From the NCBI GenBank assembly GCA_002104895.1, contig MCFG01000498.1, positions 1-41,769 on the forward strand: a stretch of DNA of 41,769 bases. Direction: 5' to 3'. Shown piece after piece: positions 22,596 through 35,764 of this stretch (positions are counted from its first letter, which is position 1; every line of letters starts with the position of its first letter). Position numbers and translations under genes: made by a program. This stretch comes from Anaeromyces robustus. Its lineage: Eukaryota > Neocallimastigomycota > Neocallimastigomycetes > Neocallimastigales > Neocallimastigaceae. The notes beneath the pieces were generated by a model, which made no database searches, was not told the DNA's origin, and saw nothing but the letters and a program-made list of their open reading frames with translations.

Positions 22596-24167
22596 GGTGA
22601 ATTTAAGGCATGATGATAGGTATGAGAATAAGTTTGTAAAGTTGTATGTATAGGTGAAGAATTTGGTGAAATAAATAAATCATCTTCCTCTTCTGGATTA
22701 ATATCAATATCATCATCTATATTAGAAATATTAGTATTTATAGGATAAAATGGTTTCATAGTTGCAGTTGTTGGAGTTGGTGAAATAGGTGATACTGAGG
22801 ATAATAATAATGTTAATGATTCATTATTATTATCCTTATTATCATCATCATTATTATTATTATTACCCTTATTATTATTATTATTATTATCCTTGTCTTT
22901 ATCTTTATCCTTATCCTTATCCCTATCCTTATCCTTATCCTTATCCTTATTATTATTATCATTATTATCATTATTAATATCAATATTTTCACTCTTATTA
23001 TTATCTATTTCTTGATTATTTTCTTCAATTTCTTCCAACTTTTCACCTTTTTCTTTTTCTATTTTCTTTTCTACTTTTCTTTCTTCCTTATTTTCATTAT
23101 CTTTCTCTTTTTCTTTTTCTATTTTATTTTCAAACTTTTCATTATTATAATCATTATTTTTATTAATAGAATAATTAGTATTATTTTTAACTCTAATTTT
23201 ATTATTTATTCTATTGGAAGAACTACTATTACTATTTGAAATATCAGTATTAGAATTATCATGATAATTCGATAAAATAGCATTATGAATTAAGCGTTGT
23301 TGAGTATGGTTATGAAAACCTGGATAGGTATGTTGATATAATGGTTTATTTTTACTATTATTACTATTACTATTATTATTATTATTTTCTTCATCATAAC
23401 CAAAGGATTTATGATTACTACTAGTACCATAATTTAATTCATTCTCATATTCATTATTCTTATTTGCATTATCAATATTATTATCATCATTATTATTATT
23501 ATCATTATCATTATAATTTTCTTCAATATTTTCTAATATTTCTACTTTTTCTTCTTCATTTTTATTATTATTTCTAGTTGAAGATATATATAATTTATTT
23601 ACTGGTATAATGGAAGCTCTTGGAGATTGATAATGATTAGAAGACTTTAATATATTTGAAGTAGCATTATTTTTATTATTACTATGATAATTAACTTTAA
23701 CATCATTATTATTATCATTATCATCATCATCATCAATATTATTATTTATATTTAAAGTTTCAGGATCATCTAAAAGAAATCCATATTTCATTTCATTATT
23801 CTTATTCTTATTATTATTATTAATAATATTTTTATCATCATTAATGATATTTTTAGTTTTGTAAATAGAATTATCATAAATATTGTTGATATTTCTATTC
23901 TGACTTTGACTAATATTATTAACATCATTATTTTCATCAATAACATTATCATCATCATCATCATTATTATTATTATTAAAGTTATTAATATTTCTTTTAT
24001 TATTTTTTATGGATGGTGGAGACAGAGGTGGTTTATGTTGATATATTGACTTGGTTAAAGCGTGTAGTAATTTTTTATTTTGATGATATGATGATGGTGT
24101 AGAAGGAGATGAAGGAATACGTCCAATACCATTATTATTATTATTATTTATACTATTATTATTATTA

Positions 24168-24209
<42 letters not shown>

Positions 24210-24387
24210 GATAGTGATGATATAGAAGAAATACGTTGACATCTACGTAAATATTCTGAAACGGATAATTCTACACTAGAGTTTCTACGACTACTTCTTG
24301 TACTACTATTACTACTATAGCCACCACCACTATAATTTCCAATACCAATATTATTATTATTTATACTATTGATACGACTTAAAATAC

Positions 24388-24423
<36 letters not shown>

Positions 24424-25297
24424 TGTTATTATTAGGTATAAGATTTGTATTAGAAAAAGTTGAAGATAAAGCTGATTTTTTTAATCCTTTTTTCCTTTTT
24501 AATTTAAATTGTGGTGTTCCTATACTTGAAAGTGTAGTAGAAGATAAACTTTTTTTACGTAAAAGTTCAATATTAGAATTTAAAGTATTTAAGGAAGCAT
24601 ATGAATCACTTTTTTTTTTTTTTTTGTAAAAATATATATATATAAGAATATACAAATATAAGTAGTAGAAAATATATATAAAAAAAATTTTTTTTAATTA
24701 TACATTATAATAGAAATGTCATTTTTTTCAATATAATAATAATATATTTATATTAATTATATTATTAATTAATGTAATTCAAAACTTACTCTGATTCAAT
24801 ATAATAATAATCACTTTTATGTTTAATTTTACTATTATAGGATGATCTTTTTATAGATTTTGAACTAAATCTAAAAATAAGTGACCAAATTTTTTTAATA
24901 GTAATCCACATCAATTTTCCAAAAATTACAATGATTAAAAGAGCAAACATTCTTTTATCATACTAATAATAATTATTCAATATTATATATATATATTATA
25001 TTGCATTAAATTATTTTGAAATTATTAAAATTTTTATATATAAAAATATTTTATTATTTATATGAATATGAATATAAATTATAAATAAAAATAAAAATAA
25101 AAATAATAAAAGTAATTATAAGAAAAAAAAATTAATTTTTTTTTTTTAATTTTTATTTTCATACCGATTGCTCTATATTTTCTATCTTAAAAGCAATTTG
25201 TTTAATAGTATCATAATAAATTTGTTTATTGATTTGAAGTTCATTCCACATTTCTTTCCAATTGCTATCAAATTCATTTTTCTTTTATATATATATA

Positions 25298-25355
<58 letters not shown>

Positions 25356-25897
25356 TCGATTGTTATTTATTTTTATTTTTATTTTTTAATATTTATTATT
25401 ATTATTTTATTATTTTTCTCTACTTACCAAAGCATGTAAATTATTATTATACATCATATTATTATCTTCAATAAGTTGTTTCAATGAAGTTTGTTGTTTT
25501 TTATGAAGGTAAAGTATATACTGATTAAATATTTTACCTTGTTCTTCTAAATATTTATAGGAAAGTGTTGTATTTCTTTCTAAAGCAGTTAAACGTCTCA
25601 TAATTGTTTTAAAAACACTTTCATGTATTGGAGGTTGATTTTCTTCTTCTTCTTCTTCATCTTCACTACCTGAATAATTAGAATTTTGGGATTTATCTTC
25701 TCCATCACTAGTTTCATTATTATTACTATTATTAGATGTTGTAGTCATAATCCTTTTGCTTTTGTTAATATTATTTTTATTATTATTACTATTACTAATT
25801 TTTCTTTTTTTAGAATTATCAACTTCTTCATTATCTTGTTGCTTTGATGATTTAGAAGAATTTTTATTACTTTTTCCAAATATTTTTTTATTAGAAG

Positions 25898-25990
<93 letters not shown>

Positions 25991-27343
25991 GATCATCAGA
26001 TTTATTATTATCTACTATTAAATTATTATATTGTTTAAGGAAAAGTGAAAATAAATTTATATTCTGTTTATTATCATTATTAGATGTTGATGAAGATGAA
26101 GGTTGAGAAGATGTAGAAGAAGATGAAGTTGATGTGTGATGCTTATTACCACTATTCTTATTCTTATTATTATTATTACTTTTACTAGTTGAAGTTGAAG
26201 TATCTCTTAAAAGGGAATCTGAAGTAAAAAATGGGAAAAGATTTTCAAAAAGATCTGAACTATATTCATTAGTAGGTGAAGGTAAAGTTAAGAAAGGATG
26301 ACCTGGATTTAAATAAGGTGAAGAAGGATTTTCAATAATAATTTCTTCTTCTAATTTACCTTTATCTTCTATATATTCATCCATCATAGTTCTTCCATGA
26401 ACTCTAATTAAACTTAAAGGACAATAATATTCATATCCATAATAATTTAAAAAATCAAATCGAACATACTTGACATAACTTATAGGATTTTTAATTTTAA
26501 ATACCTAAAATAATATAAAAATAATATAATATAATATAATTAGAAAAAAAAATATACAAAAAGATAATAATAATTATAATAATAGTAATATATATATTAA
26601 TTTATTTAATATATTATTAATATATTAATTATTTTATTTTATTTTATTTTATTTTTTTTTTTTTTTAATATTTACTTGAATATCTCTAGAATTAGTAGCT
26701 CTAAGATAAGCTAAAGATTTCCAATGACCATCTTTAGGTGGATAACGAGTAGATATTGAAACTTTAATATCTTTATACATAGAAGAAAAGTATTCAAAAT
26801 TTCCTAAAATAATACGATCAATAAGAATATCCTCACAAAGTTCTATAATAACAAATTTTTCCTTTGCTTGACATATATTATTAGAATAAAAATCTTTAGA
26901 TTCATTTAAAATTGCATTTGGCGTTTTTAATTCAGGGTTTGATTTTAATACGGTTGCAGCACAATCTAATGATGCAAAATTAAAATGTTCTTTTCCTGTT
27001 AATTTTAAATCTTTTACAGAATAAATAATATCATCTTCCATGGAGGGTGGTGTTTTACTCTTTTTTTCATTATCATTTTTAAAAAAGAAAGAAAAAAATC
27101 TATGTTTATCTAGTTTTTTTTTAAATATAAATATAAATATTTGTTAATAAATAAATAAATAAATAAATAATATAAATAAATAATAAAGATAATTTATTAA
27201 GAATATTTAAATAATTATAAAAAAAATATACTAAGGTAACTATTATATATATATATATATATATATTAATATTTACTTTCTGAATTATTTTCATTTTCTT
27301 GCTTTTCTTGTTTTTGTTCTTGTTCATAATCTTCTTTCTCCTT

Positions 27344-27378
<35 letters not shown>

Positions 27379-27873
27379 AATCATCATCATTATTATAATT
27401 CTTATCATCTTCACTTTCATTATTTAATGAATTTTTTGGTTCATTTTTATATTCATTTTCATCTTCATTTTCGTTTTCGTTTTCATTTTCATTTTCGTTT
27501 TTGTTTTCGTTTTCATTTTTATACTCACTTTCATTTTCATCTTCATCGTCATTTTCATTTTCATTTTCATTTTTATATTCATTTTCATTTTCATTTTTTT
27601 CAAATTGATTATCTTTATCATCATTTTCTATTTCCATTGAATTATCATTATTTTTTACTTCCATTGAATTATCATTATCAGTAAATTGATATTCATTTTC
27701 ATTTTCATTTTTATATTCATTTTCATTTATATTTTCTTCCTCAATTTTTTCAAATTGATTACCTTTATCATTATTTTCCATTTCTATTGAATTTTCATTA
27801 TCAGTAGTTTGATATTCATTTCCATTTTCATTTTCATTTTTATTTTTACTTTGAATTTTATGATCTGAAATTG

Positions 27874-27913
<40 letters not shown>

Positions 27914-28093
27914 ATCATGATTAGCACTACTATTATTAGTATTATTATTAGTATCTTGTGAAATTTCATCATTACTTATTGAATTTTCTTTTGATTCCTT
28001 TTTATTTTCTAATTGAATTGTAGCTTTATAATTTTTTATTTTTATTTCTTCATCATTTTTATCATTATTATCATTATCATTATTATCATCGTA

Positions 28094-28135
<42 letters not shown>

Positions 28136-28722
28136 GCTATTATCGTTATTATCGTTATTATTATTTGTTTCATCATTAATGGATTGATCTTTTTCAATAT
28201 TCTTATTTTTAATATTTTGTATATTTTCTGTATCTTCTTTATTATTATCATCAATTATATTACTAGGATTATCTACTTTATTTAAATGATTATTCGAAGG
28301 AATTGACATAGTAGGTTTTACTTCCTCTTCTTCATTTTCTTCATTTTCTTCATTTTCTTCTTCTTCTTCATCTTCTTCTTTTTCACTGATATCTTCTGAT
28401 TTATTGTTCAATATAGTTGAACCTTCTGTCTCTTCCTCTTCGTTTTTTACTTCTTCATTTATTTCTGATAAATAATTTAATTCATCTTCTATATCTTTTT
28501 CTATTTCACTCTCATTTTTATTTTCATTTTCATTTTCATTTTCATTAGATTCTAACTGAGAATTATATGAAGGAGTTTCTAAATCATCTTCTACTTCACT
28601 TTCTTGACTATATATTTCATCAAATAATTCCATTGTTCGAATTTTTTCTTTTTCATATTTATTATTATTATAATCATTATAATCATTTTTATTACTTTCA
28701 CTATCACTATTACTATTATTAA

Positions 28723-28756
<34 letters not shown>

Positions 28757-28771
28757 ATTATTATTACTAAC

Positions 28772-28818
<47 letters not shown>

Positions 28819-30745
28819 CATTATTATTATCATTATTATTATCATTAATACTATTATTATTATTATTATTATTAGTGGTATTATTAGTATTATCATTATT
28901 ATTGGTATTGGTATTGGTATTGTTATTACTATTGATTTTATTATTAGTTAAATTCTTTTTATTTTCATTTATTTTCATTTTTAATATATCTTCCAAACGA
29001 GCATGACATATTAATTTATCAATAATAAATTCATCAAAATATTCTTCTCCATGATTATTATAATATTTATTTCGGCATATATTCCTTGAAAATTTTTCTT
29101 GATAATGAACATAATCCTCCATCTCTTTTAATTTTTCTAAAGTTGATTCTTTATTAAAATCATTTAATTTTTTTATATTACCCTCATGATTATTTCCACC
29201 ATCATTAATATTATTATTATTATTATTATTATAACTATTATTACTTTCTATATTATCACCTTTATTATTTAAATTATTATTATTATCATTATTATTATTA
29301 TTATTATCTAGATTCTCATTAGTATTATCTATATTATTATTATTATTATCATTATTATTATTGTCAACATCAACATCATCATCATCATTATTATTATTTT
29401 CTAAATATTCATTTTCCATATTAAATTCATCCTCTTTATCTTTATCTTTATTTTTATTTTTATCAGAAAAATTAAAAACTTTAACAATTTCATTATAAAA
29501 TTTTGTAGGCCAATTCATAATATTATCATCATCCATTTTAAATAATTTTTTTGTCCATTCTTGATCTTTATTATTTCGTACAAATCGATTAAAATGTTTT
29601 TTTAATTTTTTTTGAGAATGATAATTAAAATTTTCTCGATTACTACGATATTTTTCTTCTTGTTCTTCTAATTCTATAAATTTTTGAGAATTCAAACGTC
29701 GAATATCTCCTTCATCATAAATTAAAAATAATTGTTCATAAGTTTTAGAATAACAAAAAGCTTGACGAATAAATCCTTCCTCTTTTATTTCCTTTTTAAA
29801 TATAATGGAATCTTGTAATATGTCTAAAAATCCTATATAATTATTGGATTCATTTTGATATGAAAAATTAATATAACTTATAGGTAAATAAATTTTTACT
29901 ATTTGTTTTAAATTATAATGATAGGGTATATTAATAATATATAGTTGTTCTTCAAATTCTTTAGAAAATGAAGTATTAAATTTTAAAAATCCATTTCTAT
30001 TATTAATTCGTTCATTTCTTTCTTTTCTTTTTCTTAATTCTCGTTCTATTTTAAATATAGATATTTGAAATAAATATACAATATATCAAATTTTAATGAT
30101 TTTAAATCAATTTTATATATTTATATATTAATATTATAATCCCCCAAATATAATTATTATTAAAAACAAAAACAAAAATAATAATAAAAAAAAAAAAACC
30201 ATCATTATTATTCATATTCATTTTTAAAATCCAATTATAATTTCAATTCCAATTTCCAATTCCAAAATTAAAATTATTATATAAAATTTAATTATATTAT
30301 TATTATTATTTATATAATTATTATTTTTTTTTTAAAAAAAAATAATAATAATTAAAAAGTTTAGTAAATTTTTAATTTATAAAAATTAATATTTTTTTTT
30401 TAAATAAATTTATATATAATGATTACTATATACATGTTAAGACATTTTTACCTTTTTCAAATATTTCCTCATAATTATTAACATTTTTAAAACTTTTAAT
30501 AGATTTCTTTAAAAAACATTCTTTATAAATTTTATTTATAAAAACTTTATATATATCTTTATCATCCTCTACACCTACATTGTTATATTCTCCATTTTTC
30601 CAATATAAATAACTATTGGTATTATCTATTTGATAAAATGATTTTAAAATATCACATTCTAACTGACCGTAGGGTATATAAATAGTTTTTACAAATGTTA
30701 AATATATTATAAAGAAAAACGATATAAAAAAATAGATATTATACA

Positions 30746-30746
<1 letters not shown>
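21743..30746 (-). CDS. SLP1: Slp1/SUCO-type SUN-domain ER membrane protein, 7 exons, ~2576 aa
   Basis: Hand-built minus-strand model: 30746-30452, 30045-27277, 27109-26676, 26504-25428, 25281-25165, 24962-24790, 24608-21743. The total is 7731 nt, all introns are GT-AG and all phases match. Residues 1-20 form a hydrophobic signal peptide (FFISFFFIIYLTF). About 300-1020 is acidic Asn/Glu/Asp-rich. The SUN domain spans about 1060-1203 (NFASLDCAATVL, FVIIELCEDILIDRIILGNFE, YEYYCPLSLIRVHG). A helical block LTALERNTTLSYKYLEEQ and a coiled coil (about 1470-1564) follow, then a transmembrane helix at about 1569-1586 and a basic Ser/Asn-rich tail. This order matches yeast Slp1 and animal SUCO, which act in the ER to stabilise folding proteins, rather than nuclear-envelope Sad1/UNC-84. 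It is about twice the length of human SUCO because of low-complexity expansion. The exon 1-2 and 2-3 joins are the least certain; an alternative is two genes, with an acidic protein ending at 27266. Confidence 0.82.
24790..24962 (-). other. Exon 6 of the SUN gene: transmembrane segment
   Basis: Begins after a TAG acceptor and ends at a GTAAGT donor in phase 2, joining exon 7 at 24608 after an AAG acceptor. It encodes FALLIIVIFGKLMWITI followed by a basic stretch (SSKSIKRSSYNSKIKHK). This is the expected single C-terminal transmembrane helix with a positively charged cytosolic side. Confidence 0.87.
25165..25281 (-). other. Exon 5 of the SUN gene: coiled coil
   Basis: 39 codons, phase 0 on both sides, AAG acceptor and GTATGA donor. 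It encodes a helical segment with NWKEMWNELQINKQIYYDTI and ends IENIEQS. It continues the coiled coil begun at the end of exon 4 and leads into the membrane helix of exon 6. It is easy to miss because it is short. Confidence 0.85.
25300..25353 (-). repeat. (AAT)n array inside intron 4 of the SUN gene
   Basis: Eighteen or so TTA units on the plus strand sit within the 146-base intron (25282-25427), close to its acceptor. On the coding strand they read AAT, as the poly-Asn tracts in the flanking exons do. Confidence 0.9.
25899..25987 (-). repeat. Poly-Asn codon tract in exon 4 of the SUN gene
   Basis: About 29 consecutive AAT codons (TTA on the plus strand) lie between the SUN domain and the coiled coil. 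It is a perfect trinucleotide array and so a likely site of length variation. Confidence 0.95.
26388..27109 (-). other. SUN domain, split over exons 3 and 4
   Basis: Exon 3 (27109-26676) carries the first three quarters of the SUN domain, including AILNESKDFYSNNICQAKEK and SMYKDIKVSISTRYP. Exon 4 continues from 26504 with the closing YVRFDFLNYYGYEYYCPLSL block. The junction RDIQ/VFKI is phase 0 over a 171-base GTAAAT-TAG intron (26505-26675). Confidence 0.92.
30452..30746 (-). other. Exon 1 of the SUN-domain gene: signal peptide
   Basis: The ATG is at 30746-30744. The first 20 residues (MYNIYFFISFFFIIYLTFVK) are an N-terminal hydrophobic segment, followed by a Tyr/Lys-rich lumenal stretch with YGQLECDILKSF and NSYLYWKNG. 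The GTAAAA donor at 30451 leaves phase 1, which fits the TAG acceptor ahead of 30045. A 25-base A run immediately precedes the ATG on the coding strand. A decayed copy of this exon lies near 36.6-36.9 kb. Confidence 0.75.

Positions 30747-30771
<25 letters not shown>
30747..30771 (-). promoter_or_regulatory. 25-A leader abutting the SUN-gene start codon
   Basis: On the coding strand 25 consecutive A residues run directly into the ATG. A-rich start contexts also precede the nitroreductase ATG. The run makes the start context strongly A-biased; any effect on translation is inference. Confidence 0.5.
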
Positions 30772-30777
<6 letters not shown>

Positions 30778-31259
30778 ATTTACAATTAAATTTTATTATA
30801 CTTTTATATATTCTTTACTGTGTAATTTTTAAATAAAAAAAAAATAAAAATGAAAATTTAAATAATTAAAATTATATAGGTATATTTAGATTTTATTAAA
30901 GTATGTGGTATATAAATTATAAAAACTCTTTCAAGTTAATATTAAAGGAAATTACAATTTTAATTATAAAAATCTTTTAAATAATAATAGTAATAAATTA
31001 ATAATAACAATTATATAAATTTCAAATAACTATATTGTATGTAAAAGAAATATTTTTTATTTAAAGAAAAGTCTTTTTTATTATATATATTTATTTTGTT
31101 TGTTTTTTTATAATTTTATTTTTATTTTTATACTCTTTATTGTTCTTATTCTTATTGTTATTACTAATGTAAGTATTATTATTACTAATTAAATTAATAA
31201 GTATTATAATTATTCATTTTAAAATGCAAATTTCAATTAAATTATTTTTTAATACAATA

Positions 31260-31325
<66 letters not shown>

Positions 31326-32059
31326 AAAATAATAGTAAAGATATATGTGGATATTATTTTAGTAAAAATTTAATAGTATCGGTATCGTTAATTTAAACCT
31401 TTTTATTCTTACAAATAGAGGAATAAAAAAAAAAAAAAGAAAAGAAAAGTAAAAGAAAACTAATAAAACTAATATATATAAGATTATAAAAATATTAAAT
31501 TATAATAAAATTAGTATTATACTTATAAATAATGTAATTATATATAATTATATTAATCTTAAAATAAATAAATGAATATATACAATATGTATAAATAAAT
31601 TAATATAACTTTTATTATATATATTAAATAAAAAAAAGAAAATAAAATTTTTTTAATTTAAATAATAAAAAAATATTTTTTGAAAACTTTATATTATGAA
31701 TTTTAAAAGATATAAAAATAATAATGTATAGTAATAAAACCTTATTATATAGCATTAGTTTATAACAAAAAAAAAATAATAATAATAATAATAAACAAAA
31801 GAAAAAAAAAAATTTATTGTTATTTCAGTTTTCGTAAAATAATATATATTGAAAAAAAAAAAAAAAAAAAAAAAACAGCAATAATAATAAAATAAACTAA
31901 TAATAAAACCACATAAAACTAAGAATATAATGATAATACATTTCAATTGATAAATTTTTTTAATTTTTATAATGAAAATATTTAAATCTGTGAGATATTT
32001 ATTAATTGAAACTTTAAAATAATAAATTAAATGTATCAAAGTGAGTTTAAATATTAACT
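30772..32059. other. Upstream region of the SUN gene
   Basis: A/T-rich, containing the promoter by position, (TTA)n at 31260-31325, and an A run at 31853-31875. No gene recognised. It probably shares ancestry with about 36870-37895 (see the duplication finding). Confidence 0.45.
31260..31325. repeat. (TTA)n array
   Basis: About 22 perfect trinucleotide units, roughly 510 bases upstream of the SUN-gene start codon. Confidence 0.9.
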
Positions 32060-32278
<219 letters not shown>

Positions 32279-33620
32279 GTTTATATATGCATCTATTAAT
32301 TTTTATGAATTACTCATCTTTTAATTATTATAAATTATGCATATATACATAAATATGAATACTCTATTATTTCACATTATATATACGTAAAATAATAAAG
32401 GATTTACTTTTTTTTTTACTAGTTATAATTAAACAAAAATAAGATTCATTATTTTAAATCAATATAACAAATAAATAAATATTTATATATAATCCTTTTT
32501 ATGCTATTCATTATAATTATTTATATATACATTATGGACACAATAATAAAAATTAATTATTAATGATTTTACCATTTTACAAAATTGTATCAGTGAAATG
32601 GGTTATTTTTAAATAATTTGAAGTATTTGAAATTCAATATTTCTATATATGAATAATGGAAGATTTGCTAATATTCAAAATTTTATTAAAAAAATTAAAA
32701 ATAATAAAGTGTTATATTTATTTTTCAAAGAAATAATTGAGCTTCTTAGAAAATTTAGTAATTTTACTCATTTTTAAATTATACAGATTTAGGTAATAAC
32801 GGAATTAGTTTCGTTCCATCTACTATTTGTATATATTTGAACAAAACTCTAATATCTTTAATTAAGAAACAATTAAATATAATTGTTAAAATAAAAAAGT
32901 CTATCATTTACCATATATAAAATTAATAAAACTTTTTCATTCTTTTTTTTTTTTTTATTTTTTCATTTATTATTATTATTTTCATTATAATTATGCGTAA
33001 ATATAATAAAAAAAATTATTATATATATTTAATAAAATGCTTCTTTTTCATATTTAAATTTATTATATATATATTATTCTTTTGAAAATTCATAAATATA
33101 AATAAATATAAAGAAAAATTAAATAATTATTAAAACTTTTATTTCATTTTATTTTATTTTATTTCAATTTAATATAATTTTTATTATTTAATTTATTTAG
33201 TATTGTTGAAAATGAAAATTCTATTTTTTCTTTATTTTAAAAAACAATGGTTAAAATGACAATTCTATAATATTTTTAAAATTTTTTCCTTTTTTATTTT
33301 ACATTTAATGATTATTCTTAATTTATTTATATATTTATTCATTCATTTATATTCATTCATATTTATTTATTTTTTTATCTATTTATTATTTACTCATTCA
33401 TTCATATTTATTTATTATTATATTCATATATTTTTAAATAGGAAATAGAATATTCTGTTTTTCTTTTTTTAGTTTAATTATTGTTTTTTAAAATTTTTCA
33501 AAAAATATTCTATATTAATAAAAAAGTATTAGAAAAATAATTAAAAATCATTACCAAATTCATGTAACATAGAATCAATAAATAAATATATTATATATAT
33601 TTAATAAAAAAATAATAACA
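32279..33620. other. Non-coding region
   Basis: Less homopolymeric than the desert before 15.6 kb, with no frame that reads as protein. It includes ATTC/TTTA-type tracts near 33310-33430. Confidence 0.45.
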
Positions 33621-33793
33621 ATAGCAACAACAACAATAATAATAGTAATATTAAATAACAATAAATTTAATGATAAAAAAATAACAACAACAACAATAAT
33701 AATAATAATATTAAATAACAATAAATTTAATGATAAAAAAATAACAACAACAACAATAATAATAGTAATATTAAATAACAATAAATTTAATGA
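33621..33793. repeat. 60-bp minisatellite, ~3 copies
   Basis: Exact 60-base period (33621, 33681, 33741). Each unit runs from AACAACAACAATAATAAT through GTAATATTAAATAACAATAA to ATTTAATGATAAAAAA. Copies differ at one or two bases; copies 1 and 3 share AATAGTAATA while copy 2 has AATAATAATA. Confidence 0.95.
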
Positions 33794-33862
33794 ATGTAAT
33801 AATGAATTCATTATATTATATTTGTAATATTATCATTTAATTCTTATAGTGTTTCTTTGAAA

Positions 33863-34142
33863 AATAAAATAAAATAAGATAAAATAAAATAAAATAAAAT
33901 AAAATCAGTATAAATAAAATAAAATATAATATAATATAATATAATATAATATAATATAATATAATATAATATAATAAAATAAAATAAAATAAATAGTAAA
34001 GTAGAATAAGTTACAAGTACATATGAAATAAAATAAAATAAAATAAATAGTAAAGTAGAATAAGTTACAAGTACATATAAAATAAAATAAAACAAATAGT
34101 AAAGTAGAATAAGTTACAAGTACATATAAAATAAAATAAAAT
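33863..34142. repeat. (AAAAT)n, (ATAAT)n and 54-bp minisatellite
   Basis: Pentanucleotide AAAAT (33863-33905) passes into ATAAT (about 33925-33974). Then a unit containing AGTAAAGTAGAATAAGTTAC and AAGTACATATRAAATAAAAT occurs three times, with starts at 33991, 34045 and 34094. The third spacing is shortened to 49 by loss of one AAAAT. Confidence 0.9.
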
Positions 34143-34251
34143 GAAATCAATATAAATAAAATAAAATAAATATAAATAAAAATAATATAATTTAAATATA
34201 AACTATAAAAAAGAAAATTATATTCAATATATTTTAATTAAAATAGTGTTT

Positions 34252-34560
34252 CAGCTATACTTTCTCTTTTTTGAAAGGCAATTTACTGAAAATGATTATC
34301 TTAAATAAATCATAATTAAACTTCATCACTTTTAAATTAAATCATGTTTCTGGAATAATTTACTGAAGAAATTAAATGAATTTCTTTTGAAAAGAGTAAT
34401 ACTAAATTAAACTGGATATAATATGAACTTTGAAAAAAAATAGTTACTAATAACTATTTATAACCTTAAAACAAAATATTATTATGGAATTTACACCTAA
34501 AATCTTGAAGTAATTAGAAAAATTCAAAGTAAATATTAAATTTTATAAGAACTATTAATT
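34252..34560 (+). pseudogene. Decayed coding-like segment, family unknown
   Basis: One plus-strand frame from 34252 gives natural-looking protein (QLYFLFFERQFTENDYLK, then NLLKKLNEFLLKR, then KTKYYYGIYT) broken by several stops. Random sequence of this composition would be expected to give Ile/Lys/Asn-only strings. I do not recognise the family. Confidence 0.3.
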
Positions 34561-35007
34561 TAACTTTCAATAATCTTTATAAAGGTGCTGGTATAGTTTT
34601 TTTCAAAAGGTATTTTAAAAACTATTAATAATTTAACTATATTGTAAGGAAAACAAATATTCAGAGAGTTTTTTAAATATTTTCTTTTCTTATAATTTAA
34701 TAAAATATTTATTAAATTTTAGATTTTTTTGAATATTAAAAAGAAGAAACGTTAAAACAATATGAACTTTATAGTATTATAATGACTACATAATTAATAA
34801 TTAATAGATAATTATTTTCATTACAATAGATTTAATGAAAATAAAAATATAAATATCAATAGGAAAATATTTAATCTTGATAATATTGATAATAAAGTTA
34901 AAAAAAAATAAAAAGTCTTAAAATATTAGATACGAAAGATTAAATAATTAAAAAATTATGATACAAATATTACAATTATATAAAAAGAGTTATTATATTG
35001 AACATAA

Positions 35008-35331
35008 TTGAACATAGAAAAGTTTAAAAATTATTCTGAAACATTTTTTGTAAAAAAATATTATAAATTACCCAGATTATATTATTATATTAGATTTTTA
35101 TACAGAGATTAGCATAAAATATACTATTGTAAAATGTTTTATATAGTTTATTTTAATACCTAGAGATTGGATATATTCAGAACAATACATTACATTATTG
35201 CTACTATAAAGTTAAATAATATAAAATATTAGGATAGTCAATTATTATTAGATATTCAATTATGAAATGATAACATATATTTGTATATTTCATATTATAT
35301 CAACTACACTACAAAAAATATTTAGTAAACA
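35008..35331 (+). pseudogene. Decayed coding-like segment, family unknown
   Basis: A single plus-strand frame runs about 107 codons with four internal stops. Pieces include KFKNYSETFFVKKYYKLPRL, YYYIRFLYRD, CKMFYIVYFNT and RLDIFRTIHYIIATIKL. Amino-acid diversity is much higher than in other non-genic stretches here. I do not recognise the source. Confidence 0.35.
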
Positions 35332-35764
35332 CGTTAAAATTGAATTTAACTATTATAAATATAATTAATAAATAATTATATAAATATTTAGTAGACAATA
35401 TTTTTAATTATTCAATTAAAAATACTGTCTTTTAAACTCTTGAGGTCAGCTTTATCAATTTCAATAAATGAAAATGATTCAAAAATATCCTATGTTCGAA
35501 ATAATATTATAATTAGTTATATATAAAGATAAAAAGATAAAAATAAAGATGAAAAGAAAAATATTTTAAAAAAGAAGAAAAGATAAATTTAACACTGAAA
35601 ATGAATAAAAATGTTTTGATAATACTAATAATAATATAGATAATATTAATAATAATAATAGAGATAATAATATAGCAATAATCATAACAATAACAATAAT
35701 AATAATATTAAAATAATAACATATTTTTAATTATAAACAATTATTTTTCATATATATTAAATTT

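Noticed and set aside
24609-24655. Start of the 970-codon ORF at 24655 as a true gene start
   Set aside because: The first ~15 residues are translated intron (AT run and A run). The coding exon begins at 24608 after an AG acceptor and joins the exon at 24790-24962.
33844-34150. Overlapping 83- and 81-codon minus-strand frames
   Set aside because: Tyr/Ile/Leu translations of pentanucleotide and minisatellite repeats.
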